A stretch of 42,222 nt of DNA from Candidatus Aminicenans sakinawicola JGI OTU-1 (GTDB lineage: Bacteria; Acidobacteriota; Aminicenantia; Aminicenantales; Aminicenantaceae), in NCBI GenBank assembly GCA_000493965.1, contig AWNV01000001.1, positions 131,924 to 174,145 of the forward strand, written 5' to 3'. Position numbers and translations under genes: made by a program. This document shows positions 1-7,711 of the stretch, one piece after another. The first letter of the stretch is position 1, and each line of letters begins with the position of its first letter. The notes beneath the pieces were generated by a model that was not told the origin of the DNA, searched no databases, and saw nothing but the letters and a program-made list of their open reading frames with translations.

Positions 1-22
1 ATGTTGATTTGAAATAGCCCAT
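1..22 (-). CDS. possible start of a gene leaving the window
   Basis: On the minus strand an ATG at 20-22 is preceded by a strong Shine-Dalgarno sequence (GAGGAG, about 9 bases upstream) and opens a frame reading M-G-Y-F-K-S-T to the window edge. Only seven codons are visible, so nothing can be said about the product. The call rests on the ribosome binding site alone. Confidence 0.35.
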
Positions 23-720
23 TTTATTTCTCCTCTTCAATTAGAGAAAATACGAAGTCAAAAAAAGAAGGTAAACATTTTTGGATAAGAATTTCGTTCT
101 TTGACATGAAGCATCTCCTTTCATTAAATAACATTTAGATTATTAAAGATCGCTCCATGTGTAAACCATCTCTGTCAGTTTTAGATTTTTCATACCGACC
201 TCGTAAATAAAAATTTAAATGGAATAGAAGAAATTTTTCCATTTTGTGAACTATATGTCAGAAATTTTCTTACCTTTAGTTTACAATATGGTTAATAATA
301 GTCAAATTTTTCTTAATAACATACTCATAAGTATTGTACTTTAGGGTATAAAAAATTAGGAATAATCGATTAGCAATCCCTTTCTAATGGGTGACCATAT
401 TTACGTACGGCCAGATTTCCCCAATCTGGGATTTTTTCTGAATCCTGAGAAGTTAACAAATTTTTATCAGAACTACTTGAGGGAGCTATTACAAAACCTA
501 AAACGAAGAGGAAAAAGAAGGTGGTGCAGTCTCTTTTCTGTATTGTTTTTCCTTTTGAAAATCTCATGTTTTTCCCCTCTTATTCAAAATTTCAGATATG
601 ATGTATTACAGATTTTGGGAATAGTCCAGGAAAAGCAATCAACCGGACATAATGGAGAGCAATTGACCATTTTTTTAGACAGTAAAACCTGATTACCGGG
701 TCTGTATACCCAAGAAAAAG
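23..720. other. long AT-rich intergenic stretch
   Basis: No convincing gene is seen here. Two short overlapping open frames on opposite strands at 370-692 have no ribosome binding site, no recognisable protein pattern, and owe their length to the stop-poor hairpin region. The stretch holds a terminator-like hairpin and ends just before the sigma-54-type promoter of the next gene. Confidence 0.5.
411..437 (+). terminator. terminator-like hairpin
   Basis: A perfect 7-bp stem (CCAGATT / AATCTGG) with a 5-base loop (TCCCC) is followed within two bases by six T residues. This is the form of a rho-independent terminator reading on the plus strand. No intact plus-strand gene lies upstream inside the window, so it may serve a lost gene or an unseen small RNA. 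Confidence 0.45.
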
Positions 721-721
721 A

Positions 722-738
722 TTGGCATAAAGCTTGCA
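722..738 (+). promoter_or_regulatory. sigma-54-type promoter of the beta-barrel gene
   Basis: The sequence TTGGCAT-AAAGC-TTGCA has the -24 GG and -12 GC dinucleotides exactly 10 bases apart, as in the RpoN consensus TGGCAC-N5-TTGCW, with one mismatch (T for C). It lies 68 bases upstream of the ATG at 807, leaving a leader of roughly 55 bases. No enhancer-binding site was identified upstream. Confidence 0.6.
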
Positions 739-806
739 TTTAATGCTGTGATAACTAAGGAATTAAAAATTCGTATTATACATCATCTAAAAATGGAGAC
801 AGGGTA

Positions 807-1523
807 ATGAAAAAAATGAGAGAGACTGGAGTCTTAGTCCTACTTGTTATTTTGCTAACCTCGTTTGGATTTTCTCAATATCGATTTCAGGCCGGGGGAT
901 ATTTTACAATGGGATTTCCCCAGAATGAATTCAAAGAAAATGTAGATAATATAAGCTATGGTGCTTCCGGATATTTCACATACCGGCTGCCCAACTCTCC
1001 TTTATCAGTGGGATTGTCCTTCAGTTTTTTAATGTATGGGCACGAGAGCCGGGAGGAGCCCTTCGGCCCCAATGTTCCCGATGTTTGGGTTGATGTCAAT
1101 ACGACCAATGACATGATTATGGGTCACTTTCTTTTGCGTCTGCAGCCTCCGACCGGACGGCTTCGTCCTTATCTTGATGGGCTTTTCGGGTTTAAACTGT
1201 TAACTACTGATACCCGGGTGAGGAGCCAGGAATTTCTAGATAATGAAGCCATTGCCTCATCCAATCATATAAAAGATACCGCTTTGAGTTTTGGTGCTGG
1301 AGCTGGAGTCATGATTTGCGCTTATGCCGCCCCTCGCCGCCCGAATAGAGGGAGTTCCTTTGCTGTTTACGTGGATTTAGGCGCCCGCTATTTAAAAGGG
1401 GGGAATGCGGAATATATGATCGAAGGATCATTGATTAGAGATGGCGACGATATAATATATGAAGTTTATGAATCTACCACTGATATAATCACCATGCATA
1501 TTGGTGTATCTTTTTCCTTTTGA
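807..1523 (+). CDS. outer-membrane beta-barrel protein
   Basis: A 238-residue protein that I place in the outer membrane. Residues 1-23 form a signal peptide (basic MKKMRE, then a long leucine/valine core, cut near FGFS-QY). The rest is alternating polar/aromatic strands (YRFQAGGYF, ASGYFTYRLP, YVDLGARYL) and the last residue is phenylalanine (IGVSFSF), the usual C-terminal signal for BAM insertion. The fold is OMP_b-brl/OmpA-barrel-like with about 8 strands. No enzymatic motif is seen and the ligand is unknown. The ATG follows a GGAGACAGGGTA ribosome binding site. It stands alone behind a sigma-54-type promoter. Confidence 0.75.
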   Translation: MKKMRETGVLVLLVILLTSFGFSQYRFQAGGYFTMGFPQNEFKENVDNISYGASGYFTYRLPNSPLSVGLSFSFLMYGHESREEPFGPNVPDVWVDVNTTNDMIMGHFLLRLQPPTGRLRPYLDGLFGFKLLTTDTRVRSQEFLDNEAIASSNHIKDTALSFGAGAGVMICAYAAPRRPNRGSSFAVYVDLGARYLKGGNAEYMIEGSLIRDGDDIIYEVYESTTDIITMHIGVSFSF

Positions 1524-1541
1524 TTATTCATAAAAATTAAA

Positions 1542-1574
1542 GTTATTGACAAGATAATCAATCATCTCAATTAA
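1542..1574 (+). repeat. scrap of a transposase-like tail (second copy at 13958)
   Basis: This plus-strand stretch encodes VIDKIINHLN followed by TAA. It is nearly identical in DNA to part of the minus-strand remnant at 13958-14131, with only third-position differences over its first 24 or so bases. It is a dispersed fragment of the same lost coding element. Confidence 0.4.
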
Positions 1575-1624
1575 ATTTTAACTCTTCTTGCTTCGGAGAT
1601 TTTAGATTAGATTCCCTCTAGTTT

Positions 1625-1843
1625 TCAATCATCTCCAGCAACTAAGGATTGAAAAGGAGGATGGAATTCAAGGAAATATTCACAAGCTCTCCAATCCTCT
1701 GGAAATTGTTTAAATGTCTTCTTTTTTAAGTTTTCAGAAACAGGTATTTTTCTGTAGTCTTTTCGTATTTTACATATCAATTTCCCATTAAAATCATATA
1801 CCCAAATCTCATATCCTCTGGAAGTCTGAAAGGTACTATAATC
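1625..1843 (-). pseudogene. C-terminal remnant of a six-bladed beta-propeller protein
   Basis: The minus-strand frame between a stop at 1844-1846 and the stop at 1625 encodes about 72 residues. They read ...SRGYEIWVYDFNGKLICKI...PEDW...HPPFQSL. The pattern YEIWVYDxNGxLIxKI, then a charged linker, then PPFQS is typical of the last blades of the secreted six-bladed (NHL-like) propeller proteins that are multicopy in several uncultivated anaerobe phyla. No start codon or upstream blades remain, so the gene is broken. Assignment is from remembered family pattern and not from an alignment. Confidence 0.45.
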
Positions 1844-1865
1844 TTAACCATGATTAAATATCTCT

Positions 1866-2078
1866 TTAATAAAATCCCTGAAACTGCTGGAGCAAATCAT
1901 GAAATTTTGTCACAGCCTGAGTGTTTTCCACTGTATTTTTAACTCTTTTATGAGCATCCTTTGAAATCTCAACAAAGCAAATGTCAATAGTTGTAATATA
2001 AGAATTGAGTTCAAGAAGAATCGGTGCGAGCGCAAAAATATGAAGGTTTTCTTTTAGTGCTAGCCACAAATCCCTCAT
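1866..2078 (-). CDS. small hypothetical protein, 70 aa
   Basis: A 70-residue frame starting MRDLWLALKE with an AAGGACA ribosome binding site about 6 bases before the ATG. It is rich in hydrophobic and charged residues and could be mostly helical. I do not recognise it. It lies between the propeller remnant and the left end of the IS21 element, so it may also be debris. Confidence 0.3.
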   Translation of the reverse strand: MRDLWLALKENLHIFALAPILLELNSYITTIDICFVEISKDAHKRVKNTVENTQAVTKFHDLLQQFQGFY

Positions 2079-2249
2079 AATTGTCCTTAATTTTTACCTG
2101 CTGACATCCTAGGATGAAAATATAACACAAAAAACGGCAGTGTCATTGACAGCAAATAAAGCCAAGGCGACATAAACAGCAAAATGCTCCTTCATAAGAT
2201 AGACCTAACCACTTAAATCGAGAAGAAGCAACCATGGTGTAAATGGCAA

Positions 2250-2345
2250 GGACTTTTCCTATAGTTGTGGACAGGACATTTCCCATAGTGAGGGACAGGA
2301 CTTTTCCTATGGTCTTGGAAGGTAGTTTTCCTATAGCTTCGGAAA
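2250..2345. repeat. left-end 24-bp tandem repeats of the IS21 element
   Basis: Four imperfect 24-bp units, each containing a (G/A)CNTTTCC(T/C)AT(A/G)G-like core, lie just inside the left terminus. IS21-family elements carry such multiple subterminal repeats as binding sites for IstA. Confidence 0.7.
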
Positions 2346-2380
2346 ACAGAAATACCATTTTTCAGGAACCTGGAAATGAT

Positions 2381-3124
2381 TTAAACCTCCTTTTTTATAT
2401 TTTTTATTCTATAAGAGTCACCATCAAGGGTAAAGACTCTGGCATGATGTAATAACCTGTCCAAAAGAGCTGTGGTCATAATACTGTCACCCATCATTTC
2501 TGCCCAGGCGTCAAAGCTTTTATTGGAAGTGACTATTATTGATAATTTTTCATACATCTCACTTATCATGCTGAAAAAGAGATTAGCCTCCCTTTTTTCG
2601 ATCGGAGTGTAGCCGATCTCATCAATGATAATAAGGTTTGATTTTAGGAGGCGTTTTATCCTGTATTCTGAGGTCTTCTGCACTTCAGCTGTTTTTAAAA
2701 GTTTTATAAGATTGGTTATTCTTTCAAAACAAACCTTATAGCCTTTCTCAACCGCAGCCACTCCAAATGCAATTGCCAGGTGAGTTTTCCCCACCCCAGG
2801 AGGTCCAAAAAATAAAAGATTCTCCTGGTTGTCTATCCACCGGCAGTCAATGAGATTGACTACTTCTGATTTTCCTATCCCCTTTACCAGGCCAAAGTCA
2901 AAATCATCTATTTTCTTTATTACAGGAAAATGAGCCGCAGTCATATTTCTCTCCATCCGGCGTTTTACTCTATAAGATATCTCAGTGGTAAATATTTGAT
3001 TAAGAAAGGTAATATAAGAGTCTTTTTTTATTTCTGCATCATTTATCATCTCATCAAGACCATTTGCTATCCCTTTAAGTTTCAAAGTGTTTAAATATGT
3101 CAGAGTCTGTTCATATGCTTTCAT
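2381..3124 (-). CDS. istB: IS21 helper ATPase IstB
   Basis: A 247-residue DnaA/AAA+-type ATPase that helps IstA select and remodel target DNA. Walker A is GPPGVGKTH (about residues 107-115) and Walker B is LIIIDEIGY (about 162-170). The N-terminal 75 residues are the short helical region typical of IstB. Length is normal for the family. The ATG lies inside the end of istA, so the two are translationally coupled. All motifs are intact, so the element could be active. Confidence 0.92.
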   Translation of the reverse strand: MKAYEQTLTYLNTLKLKGIANGLDEMINDAEIKKDSYITFLNQIFTTEISYRVKRRMERNMTAAHFPVIKKIDDFDFGLVKGIGKSEVVNLIDCRWIDNQENLLFFGPPGVGKTHLAIAFGVAAVEKGYKVCFERITNLIKLLKTAEVQKTSEYRIKRLLKSNLIIIDEIGYTPIEKREANLFFSMISEMYEKLSIIVTSNKSFDAWAEMMGDSIMTTALLDRLLHHARVFTLDGDSYRIKNIKKEV

Positions 3125-4670
3125 GTGGCTGCTCTCTTTTACAGATTATGTCTTTGTATACAGATAAGTCCCTTTGATTGATATTCAAAGGCTCATGATG
3201 TAACTCCCCGGCCATAGTTTGTGGTTGCTCAAACATATCTTTTGAGGCATCTTTCTCCCTTTTGAAATAGATATAGGTGTCTTTCAGATTCGCAAAACTC
3301 AGGGTATCGTTTTCAAGGCAGTATTTAAGAGCCTCATCCAGGGCGCTAATGTCTATATCCTTATCAGTAAAGTACCTTTTTGCCTCTACACATTGGTCTC
3401 TTACATATCGAGAAAAAGTTTTAAAATTTTTCTCTGTAAATTGTTTCCAGTTCTCTGTATCAAACATATGTGTTACTTGCTCTTTCAACTCCTTTGCTGT
3501 TTTGTCGGTTTCTCTTTTATACTCCCGTTTGCATATTAACTGCCCGGGAATAAGAGAGATGTTATATGCAACTATCTCTTCTCCTGAATAAACATCAAAT
3601 ATAAAAAGCTTCTGCCGTGTCTCATAGATCTCAACTGTTTTATTCCTGTATCTTAAAGGCAGCTGATATAAACATGTATCTACAGATATTCGGGCCTTAT
3701 CGTTTACAGTTCTATCATCTCTGCCCAAAAGAGATGCTTTCCTGAATATTGAGTTTCTCAAAGGCCTCAGTGCCTCTCTTTCGTGTTCTATAAGCATGGC
3801 TGGTATTTTCATTGTAGCCTGAGATATCTTCCCATTTGCGCGTCTTCTAAGCCACCTAAGCACACTTTCATTTGCCTCATCTATAGTCAGAAAATCTCTA
3901 ATGCTTAGGAAATTATATTTTACATGTTTTATCACGTTCTCGATCTTACCTTTTGTTTCAGGATCTGAAGCGCGGCAGACATACATCCGGATCTCCTGCT
4001 CTTCGATAAAATATCTAAAATCATCCGTGTAGATAATGTCTCCGGCATTTTCACTTACCACCATTAAACTGTCTTGATCAATAACCAGTTCTTTAGGTAT
4101 GCCCCCAAAATAATCATAACAGTTAAGCATATGATCAATGACTTCCTTGGTTTTAAAGGGATGGTCCTGGAAAATGACATACTTATACCGGCTGGCCGAT
4201 AAAACTGCAGCAAATATGAAAAGTTTAAGGCCGCTTCGACACCGGTACTGACCAAAATCAAGCTGCATCTGTTTCCCAAAAGGTAATTCCGGAACCTTTG
4301 TATAAGTCCTTATATTCTCATCCAAGCTAAGCTTTTCTGTCCCTATAAGATAGTTTACATAGTTACGCAGGGTTTTCTCAGCCCAAGGCAGCTGACCATG
4401 TTTTTCCTCCAGAAAATCATATACAGACGTCATGTTAAGCTTCGCAAATTCATTCTGCTCATATACTTCTACAATGTCTCCTTCATACTCTGCAAAAACC
4501 TTATCGCGAAACATATGATCTTTCCTGTAAGCCTGGAACTCTTCTTCCTCCATTTGAAAATACTTAGCTGTGGTTTTAGGGTCTATTCCCAGCTCAGCCG
4601 ATATCTCATTGCGGGAATAACCCTGCCTCCTAAAGCTTTGAATCTTTTTGTACATTTTTTTCCTTATCAT
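3111..4670 (-). CDS. istA: IS21 transposase IstA
   Basis: A 519-residue DDE transposase. Residues 1-40 hold a helix-turn-helix (SRNEISAELGIDPKTTAKYF). The rve-type catalytic core shows the three acidic residues in their usual settings: D in QLDFGQYR, D in LVIDQDSL, and E in DPETKGKIENVIKHVK. A beta-barrel/C-terminal region follows. Length is normal for IS21 IstA. It ends 14 bases inside istB. I see no frameshift or missing catalytic residue. Confidence 0.92.
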   Translation of the reverse strand: MIRKKMYKKIQSFRRQGYSRNEISAELGIDPKTTAKYFQMEEEEFQAYRKDHMFRDKVFAEYEGDIVEVYEQNEFAKLNMTSVYDFLEEKHGQLPWAEKTLRNYVNYLIGTEKLSLDENIRTYTKVPELPFGKQMQLDFGQYRCRSGLKLFIFAAVLSASRYKYVIFQDHPFKTKEVIDHMLNCYDYFGGIPKELVIDQDSLMVVSENAGDIIYTDDFRYFIEEQEIRMYVCRASDPETKGKIENVIKHVKYNFLSIRDFLTIDEANESVLRWLRRRANGKISQATMKIPAMLIEHEREALRPLRNSIFRKASLLGRDDRTVNDKARISVDTCLYQLPLRYRNKTVEIYETRQKLFIFDVYSGEEIVAYNISLIPGQLICKREYKRETDKTAKELKEQVTHMFDTENWKQFTEKNFKTFSRYVRDQCVEAKRYFTDKDIDISALDEALKYCLENDTLSFANLKDTYIYFKREKDASKDMFEQPQTMAGELHHEPLNINQRDLSVYKDIICKREQPHESI

Positions 4671-4720
4671 TTCCGCTCCTGTAAAGTTTTCTCTAAACCT
4701 TACAGCAGCTTTCCTGAAAA

Positions 4721-4826
4721 GGGAATTCTGTCTTCCACGTCTATGGGATTTCTGCTTTCCATTACCATAGGAATTCTGTCTTCCATTACCATGGGATTTC
4801 TGCTTTCCATAGTACTAGGAATTCAG
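4721..4826. repeat. right-end 24-bp tandem repeats of the IS21 element
   Basis: Just over four 24-bp units alternate between a GGAATTCTGTCTTCC-type and a GGGATTTCTGCTTTCC-type version. They mirror the left-end array in period and position relative to the terminus. Because 24 is a multiple of three, they create long but meaningless open frames. Confidence 0.7.
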
Positions 4827-4852
4827 CTTACCATTTACATCATATTCACATA

Positions 4853-5092
4853 TTGATATCGATACCGCCTAAGATGAGTGTGGGGAATGCGGTAAGAATA
4901 ATTAAGGCAAATACAGCGAGATCGATCAGGCAGAAATTCCCGATACTCAGGAAGGTATATTGGGGGAGTGAAGGGATATGGTCAGATGGCTATTTTGTAT
5001 CGACAATAGGTATCAACGAGTCAATAATAAGGAGATACATTGAGGAACAAGGCAAGGAGGATGCTGGACAAGCGAAGCTTGAATTAAGCTAA
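4853..5092 (+). pseudogene. IS200/IS605-type TnpA, 3' part only
   Basis: The 79-residue frame is the C-terminal half of a Y1 HUH transposase of the IS200/REP-associated type. It has the IPPKxSVGxAVRIIKxxTAR block, then W(S)DGYFVSTIG and the helix IIRRYIEEQ, whose tyrosine is the expected catalytic nucleophile. The N-terminal half, including the HUH metal-binding motif, is missing and is not found to the left of the IS21 element. The truncation point lies within about 15 bases of the right end of IS21, suggesting that IS21 insertion plus deletion removed it. Confidence 0.75.
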
Positions 5093-5094
5093 TA

Positions 5095-5114
5095 CCATGG
5101 GCGTAAGCCCATGG
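5095..5114 (+). repeat. subterminal hairpin of the IS200/IS605 right end
   Basis: A perfect 8-bp stem CCATGGGC / GCCCATGG with a GTAA loop lies right after the TnpA stop codon. IS200/IS605 elements carry such an imperfect-palindrome hairpin near the right end, where TnpA binds single-stranded DNA. The position and size fit. Confidence 0.6.
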
Positions 5115-5136
5115 AAGTTTATTAATATTTATCTCT

Positions 5137-5286
5137 TTAATAATTACTTATCCGATTTTTTAAGTGCTCTTCCAGCCGTTTTTGGTCAAAGGTTTTGACA
5201 TGGAAATCATGGAGATCGTCGATTGCAGGTACAGAATACACCTTAAAGGAACCTGTTTTTTGTCCAGGCAATGGAGAGACCATCAT
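5137..5286 (-). pseudogene. short unrecognised ORF after the GT2 gene
   Basis: A 49-residue frame whose ATG overlaps the stop codon of the glycosyltransferase upstream (ATGA overlap), so it could be read by coupled translation. It contains a protein-like stretch (FKVYSVPAIDDLHDFHVKTFDQ) and ends close to the IS200 hairpin. I do not recognise the family. The likeliest reading is the remains of a longer gene of the glycan operon cut by transposon activity. Confidence 0.3.
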
Positions 5287-5993
5287 TTAAGTCTAAAGAG
5301 CAGTACTTTCCAAAATGCCTCTAGGATAATTTTTTTTGATATTTTAGAAACACCGCCTCTACGTTCTTCAAAAATAATCGGTATTTCTATAAAGGAAAAC
5401 CCATTTTTATAAGCTTTATATTTTAATTCAATATTACAACTATACCCTTTTGATTTAATATTATCCAAATCTATATTTTCGAGGACCTTTCTTCGCCACA
5501 TATGAAAGCCACTAGTGAAATCATAAATGGGAATTGATAATATTGTTCTTGAATAAAAACTACCAAATTTACTTAATATCTTACGGCTTAGGGGCCAGTT
5601 TAATACACCGCCACCTTCTATATATCTTGACCCCACAACAAAATCATATTCATGGATTTTTTCAATGAACGTAACGAGATCTTTTGGATTATGTGATAGG
5701 TCTGCATCCATTATACATAAATATTCATATCCTTTGTTTAATCCCCATTTCAATCCAGTAATATATGCGGATGCTAATCCCAATTTTCCTTCTCTTTGGA
5801 GTAAATAGATATTTTTGTCATGCTTTTGTTTGGCTTTAACAATATTGGCTGTTCCATCTGCAGAATTATCATCAACTATTAATAATCCGCAGTTGCTCAC
5901 ATATGATCGAACTTCAGCAATTAGCTCTCTTATATTTAAAGCTTCATTGTAAGTAGGAATGATAATGAGCAACCTTTTGCTAATATCATTCAT
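5283..5993 (-). CDS. polyprenol-phosphate mannosyl/glucosyltransferase (GT2, Dpm1-like)
   Basis: A 236-residue family-2 glycosyltransferase. It should transfer a sugar from a nucleotide donor to a polyprenyl phosphate on the cytoplasmic face, making the lipid-linked donor used by GT-C membrane enzymes. Seen: PTYNEALNI near the start, LIVDDNSADGT (nucleotide-binding aspartates), the metal-binding IMDADLSHNP, then GSRYIEGGGV and SGFHMWRR. There is no C-terminal membrane domain, as in the soluble bacterial Dpm1 type. It lies 19 bases after a GT39-type gene, its natural partner. The sugar cannot be read from sequence. Confidence 0.82.
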   Translation of the reverse strand: MNDISKRLLIIIPTYNEALNIRELIAEVRSYVSNCGLLIVDDNSADGTANIVKAKQKHDKNIYLLQREGKLGLASAYITGLKWGLNKGYEYLCIMDADLSHNPKDLVTFIEKIHEYDFVVGSRYIEGGGVLNWPLSRKILSKFGSFYSRTILSIPIYDFTSGFHMWRRKVLENIDLDNIKSKGYSCNIELKYKAYKNGFSFIEIPIIFEERRGGVSKISKKIILEAFWKVLLFRLK

Positions 5994-6012
5994 TTTTATA
6001 ATGCTAATTTAA

Positions 6013-7620
6013 TTATCGTATTCTGCCAATATAGAATTTTGGATCCCCTGTAGGCACTGCTCTATAATAATTGACCAAAACAGGTTTTTTTCCAAATTCA
6101 ACAATTTTATCAAATTCTTTAAAAAATCTGTTATGCTGTAATGCTTTTCCCCTTCCAGCGGGATACCTTTGATCATATCCGTAATGGGGAATTAATACAT
6201 AAGAACCCAAAATTGATTCTTTAAAATTACCTCTTAATTTCAGCCCATTAAAATGTCTTATTTTATATGATTTTTCAAGTTCTCTGGTATCTAGATCAAG
6301 CTCTTGCGGGATGAATATTTTCGAACCAAGAGGTAGGTTTGATCTTATCCAATGTATAGAAAGATTTCTCGAATCTGGTTTAAGGTCGTATGCATTGACA
6401 ATGGATTTTACAGGAAGAGTTATGGTAATGATCGCTGCACATAAGAAAATCGGAACTGCTTTATATAATATTTTTTTATTTAAAAAAAAGGGAATTTTTT
6501 TTAGTTGTAAGCTTAAATATTTAAAAACAAGAAAAATTCCAAAAGAGCAATATATACAAACAAAGACAAAAACAGCTAGAATGTTTCGCATAAAATGCAC
6601 TGACAGAGAAGACATATAAATCAATATCAGGAGAGGAAAAGCTAATAAAACCAGGCCTCTTTTTGGATCAGAAACCAGGCTATAGAGGACACCTAACAGT
6701 GTGAAGATCATAAATATAACACCATATTCGCCGATTAAGCCGTTACAATAGTAGAAAAATTGAGTTATACCTGGAATTGCCGTAAAGCCTGTATGCCCAG
6801 ATTTGTAATGATTGATATTAAATACAATGCCATCTAAAAATGTACTGAAATCCAGAATGCTGTATGGGACACAAATTATAAATATTATGATCGCTACACA
6901 AAATAAAAGTAAAATTTTTCCAAGCTTTTGTTTTTTTGAATAGAAAATTATTGCTAAAGCTGGTGGAATCAAGGTCAGATAAAAATTATATTTAGATGCA
7001 ATGGCTAAACCACACAAAATTCCCGGTATTATTGCTTTAGTTAAAAATGAATCGATTTCCAGTCTTTTTATTATATACCAGATAGATAGCACCGCAAAAA
7101 AAGTTCCAATAATATCAACATTTAAGTACCTTGCTGAATGAAATAGGTACAATGGTGAAAGTGTTAATAATAAGGGAGCAAGATAAATTGAATGTTTATT
7201 TCCAGAAACATTATGTGCAATTATTCCTATCAACAGCATTGTAACAATAGATAAAAGTGCGAATATCACTTTAGCGGGGAATACTAATCTTTTTTGTGGA
7301 TAAAAAGGGTACGATATACTGTCTATTTTTTTTATGTTTTCTATTTCTCCACGTGAGACTGAATTTAAATATCCTAACACAAATGAAGCAGCAGTTATAT
7401 AATAAGGCAAAGAAGGCCAAATAAAGGTGTGAGGATTGAAATCGCCGGTTTTTAAGATGCGTAAAGGGACCTTAGTCAATGCTGGCTCATCAGGATGTCC
7501 GATATAAGGCAAAGAACCGTTGATGATCTTTAATCTAACATAGCCGGAAAAGATAATAATAAACAATAAAAGTATTAGAACAAATTTGTTTTCTTTCGCC
7601 CTTATTAGCACCTTGTCCAT
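6013..7620 (-). CDS. GT39/ArnT-like GT-C membrane glycosyltransferase
   Basis: A 535-residue multi-spanning membrane protein. An N-terminal membrane helix (about 13-32) is followed by the loop motif GHPDEPALTK near residue 41, which carries the catalytic-type acidic residues of the PMT/ArnT (GT39) fold. About ten further helices follow and a soluble C-terminal segment begins near residue 405. Such enzymes move a sugar from polyprenyl phosphate to an acceptor on the outer face of the inner membrane. The next gene makes such donors, which supports the pairing. The acceptor is unknown. Confidence 0.75.
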   Translation of the reverse strand: MDKVLIRAKENKFVLILLLFIIIFSGYVRLKIINGSLPYIGHPDEPALTKVPLRILKTGDFNPHTFIWPSLPYYITAASFVLGYLNSVSRGEIENIKKIDSISYPFYPQKRLVFPAKVIFALLSIVTMLLIGIIAHNVSGNKHSIYLAPLLLTLSPLYLFHSARYLNVDIIGTFFAVLSIWYIIKRLEIDSFLTKAIIPGILCGLAIASKYNFYLTLIPPALAIIFYSKKQKLGKILLLFCVAIIIFIICVPYSILDFSTFLDGIVFNINHYKSGHTGFTAIPGITQFFYYCNGLIGEYGVIFMIFTLLGVLYSLVSDPKRGLVLLAFPLLILIYMSSLSVHFMRNILAVFVFVCIYCSFGIFLVFKYLSLQLKKIPFFLNKKILYKAVPIFLCAAIITITLPVKSIVNAYDLKPDSRNLSIHWIRSNLPLGSKIFIPQELDLDTRELEKSYKIRHFNGLKLRGNFKESILGSYVLIPHYGYDQRYPAGRGKALQHNRFFKEFDKIVEFGKKPVLVNYYRAVPTGDPKFYIGRIR

Positions 7621-7711
7621 CTTTTTGTCATTTTAAACATCAAATCTCTATAGTATCTTATTATCAGATTTATACACCTGCCTGAATTATTATAATCAAA
7701 TCGATATAATT

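Larger units (their letters stand above)
2238..4839 (-). mobile_element. IS21-family insertion sequence, apparently complete
   Basis: The element is about 2.6 kb, the usual IS21 size. Its ends are inverted copies of TGTAAATGG(C/T)AAG at 2238-2250 and 4827-4839, so it starts 5'-TG and ends CA-3' as IS21 members do. Both ends carry tandem 24-bp transposase-binding-type repeats. Inside are istA and istB, overlapping and on the minus strand. The 8 bases flanking each side do not match (AACCATGG against TCATATTC), so there is no visible target duplication. Confidence 0.85.

Noticed and set aside
370..692. Two overlapping ~65-100 codon frames on opposite strands
   Set aside because: No ribosome binding site, no family pattern, and they span a terminator-like hairpin.
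2143..2452. Repetitive peptides (TFPIV..., TIGKVL...) suggesting a repeat protein
   Set aside because: They are translations of the 24-bp IS21 end repeats, whose period is a multiple of three.
4721..4826. CRISPR-like look of 24-bp alternating repeats
   Set aside because: There are no spacers, the units are contiguous, and they mirror the array at the other IS21 end.
4398..4856. 152-codon plus-strand frame
   Set aside because: Antisense to istA and extended through the IS21 end repeats.
5164..5412. 82-codon plus-strand frame
   Set aside because: Antisense to the GT2 gene end and the small coupled ORF, with no supporting signals.
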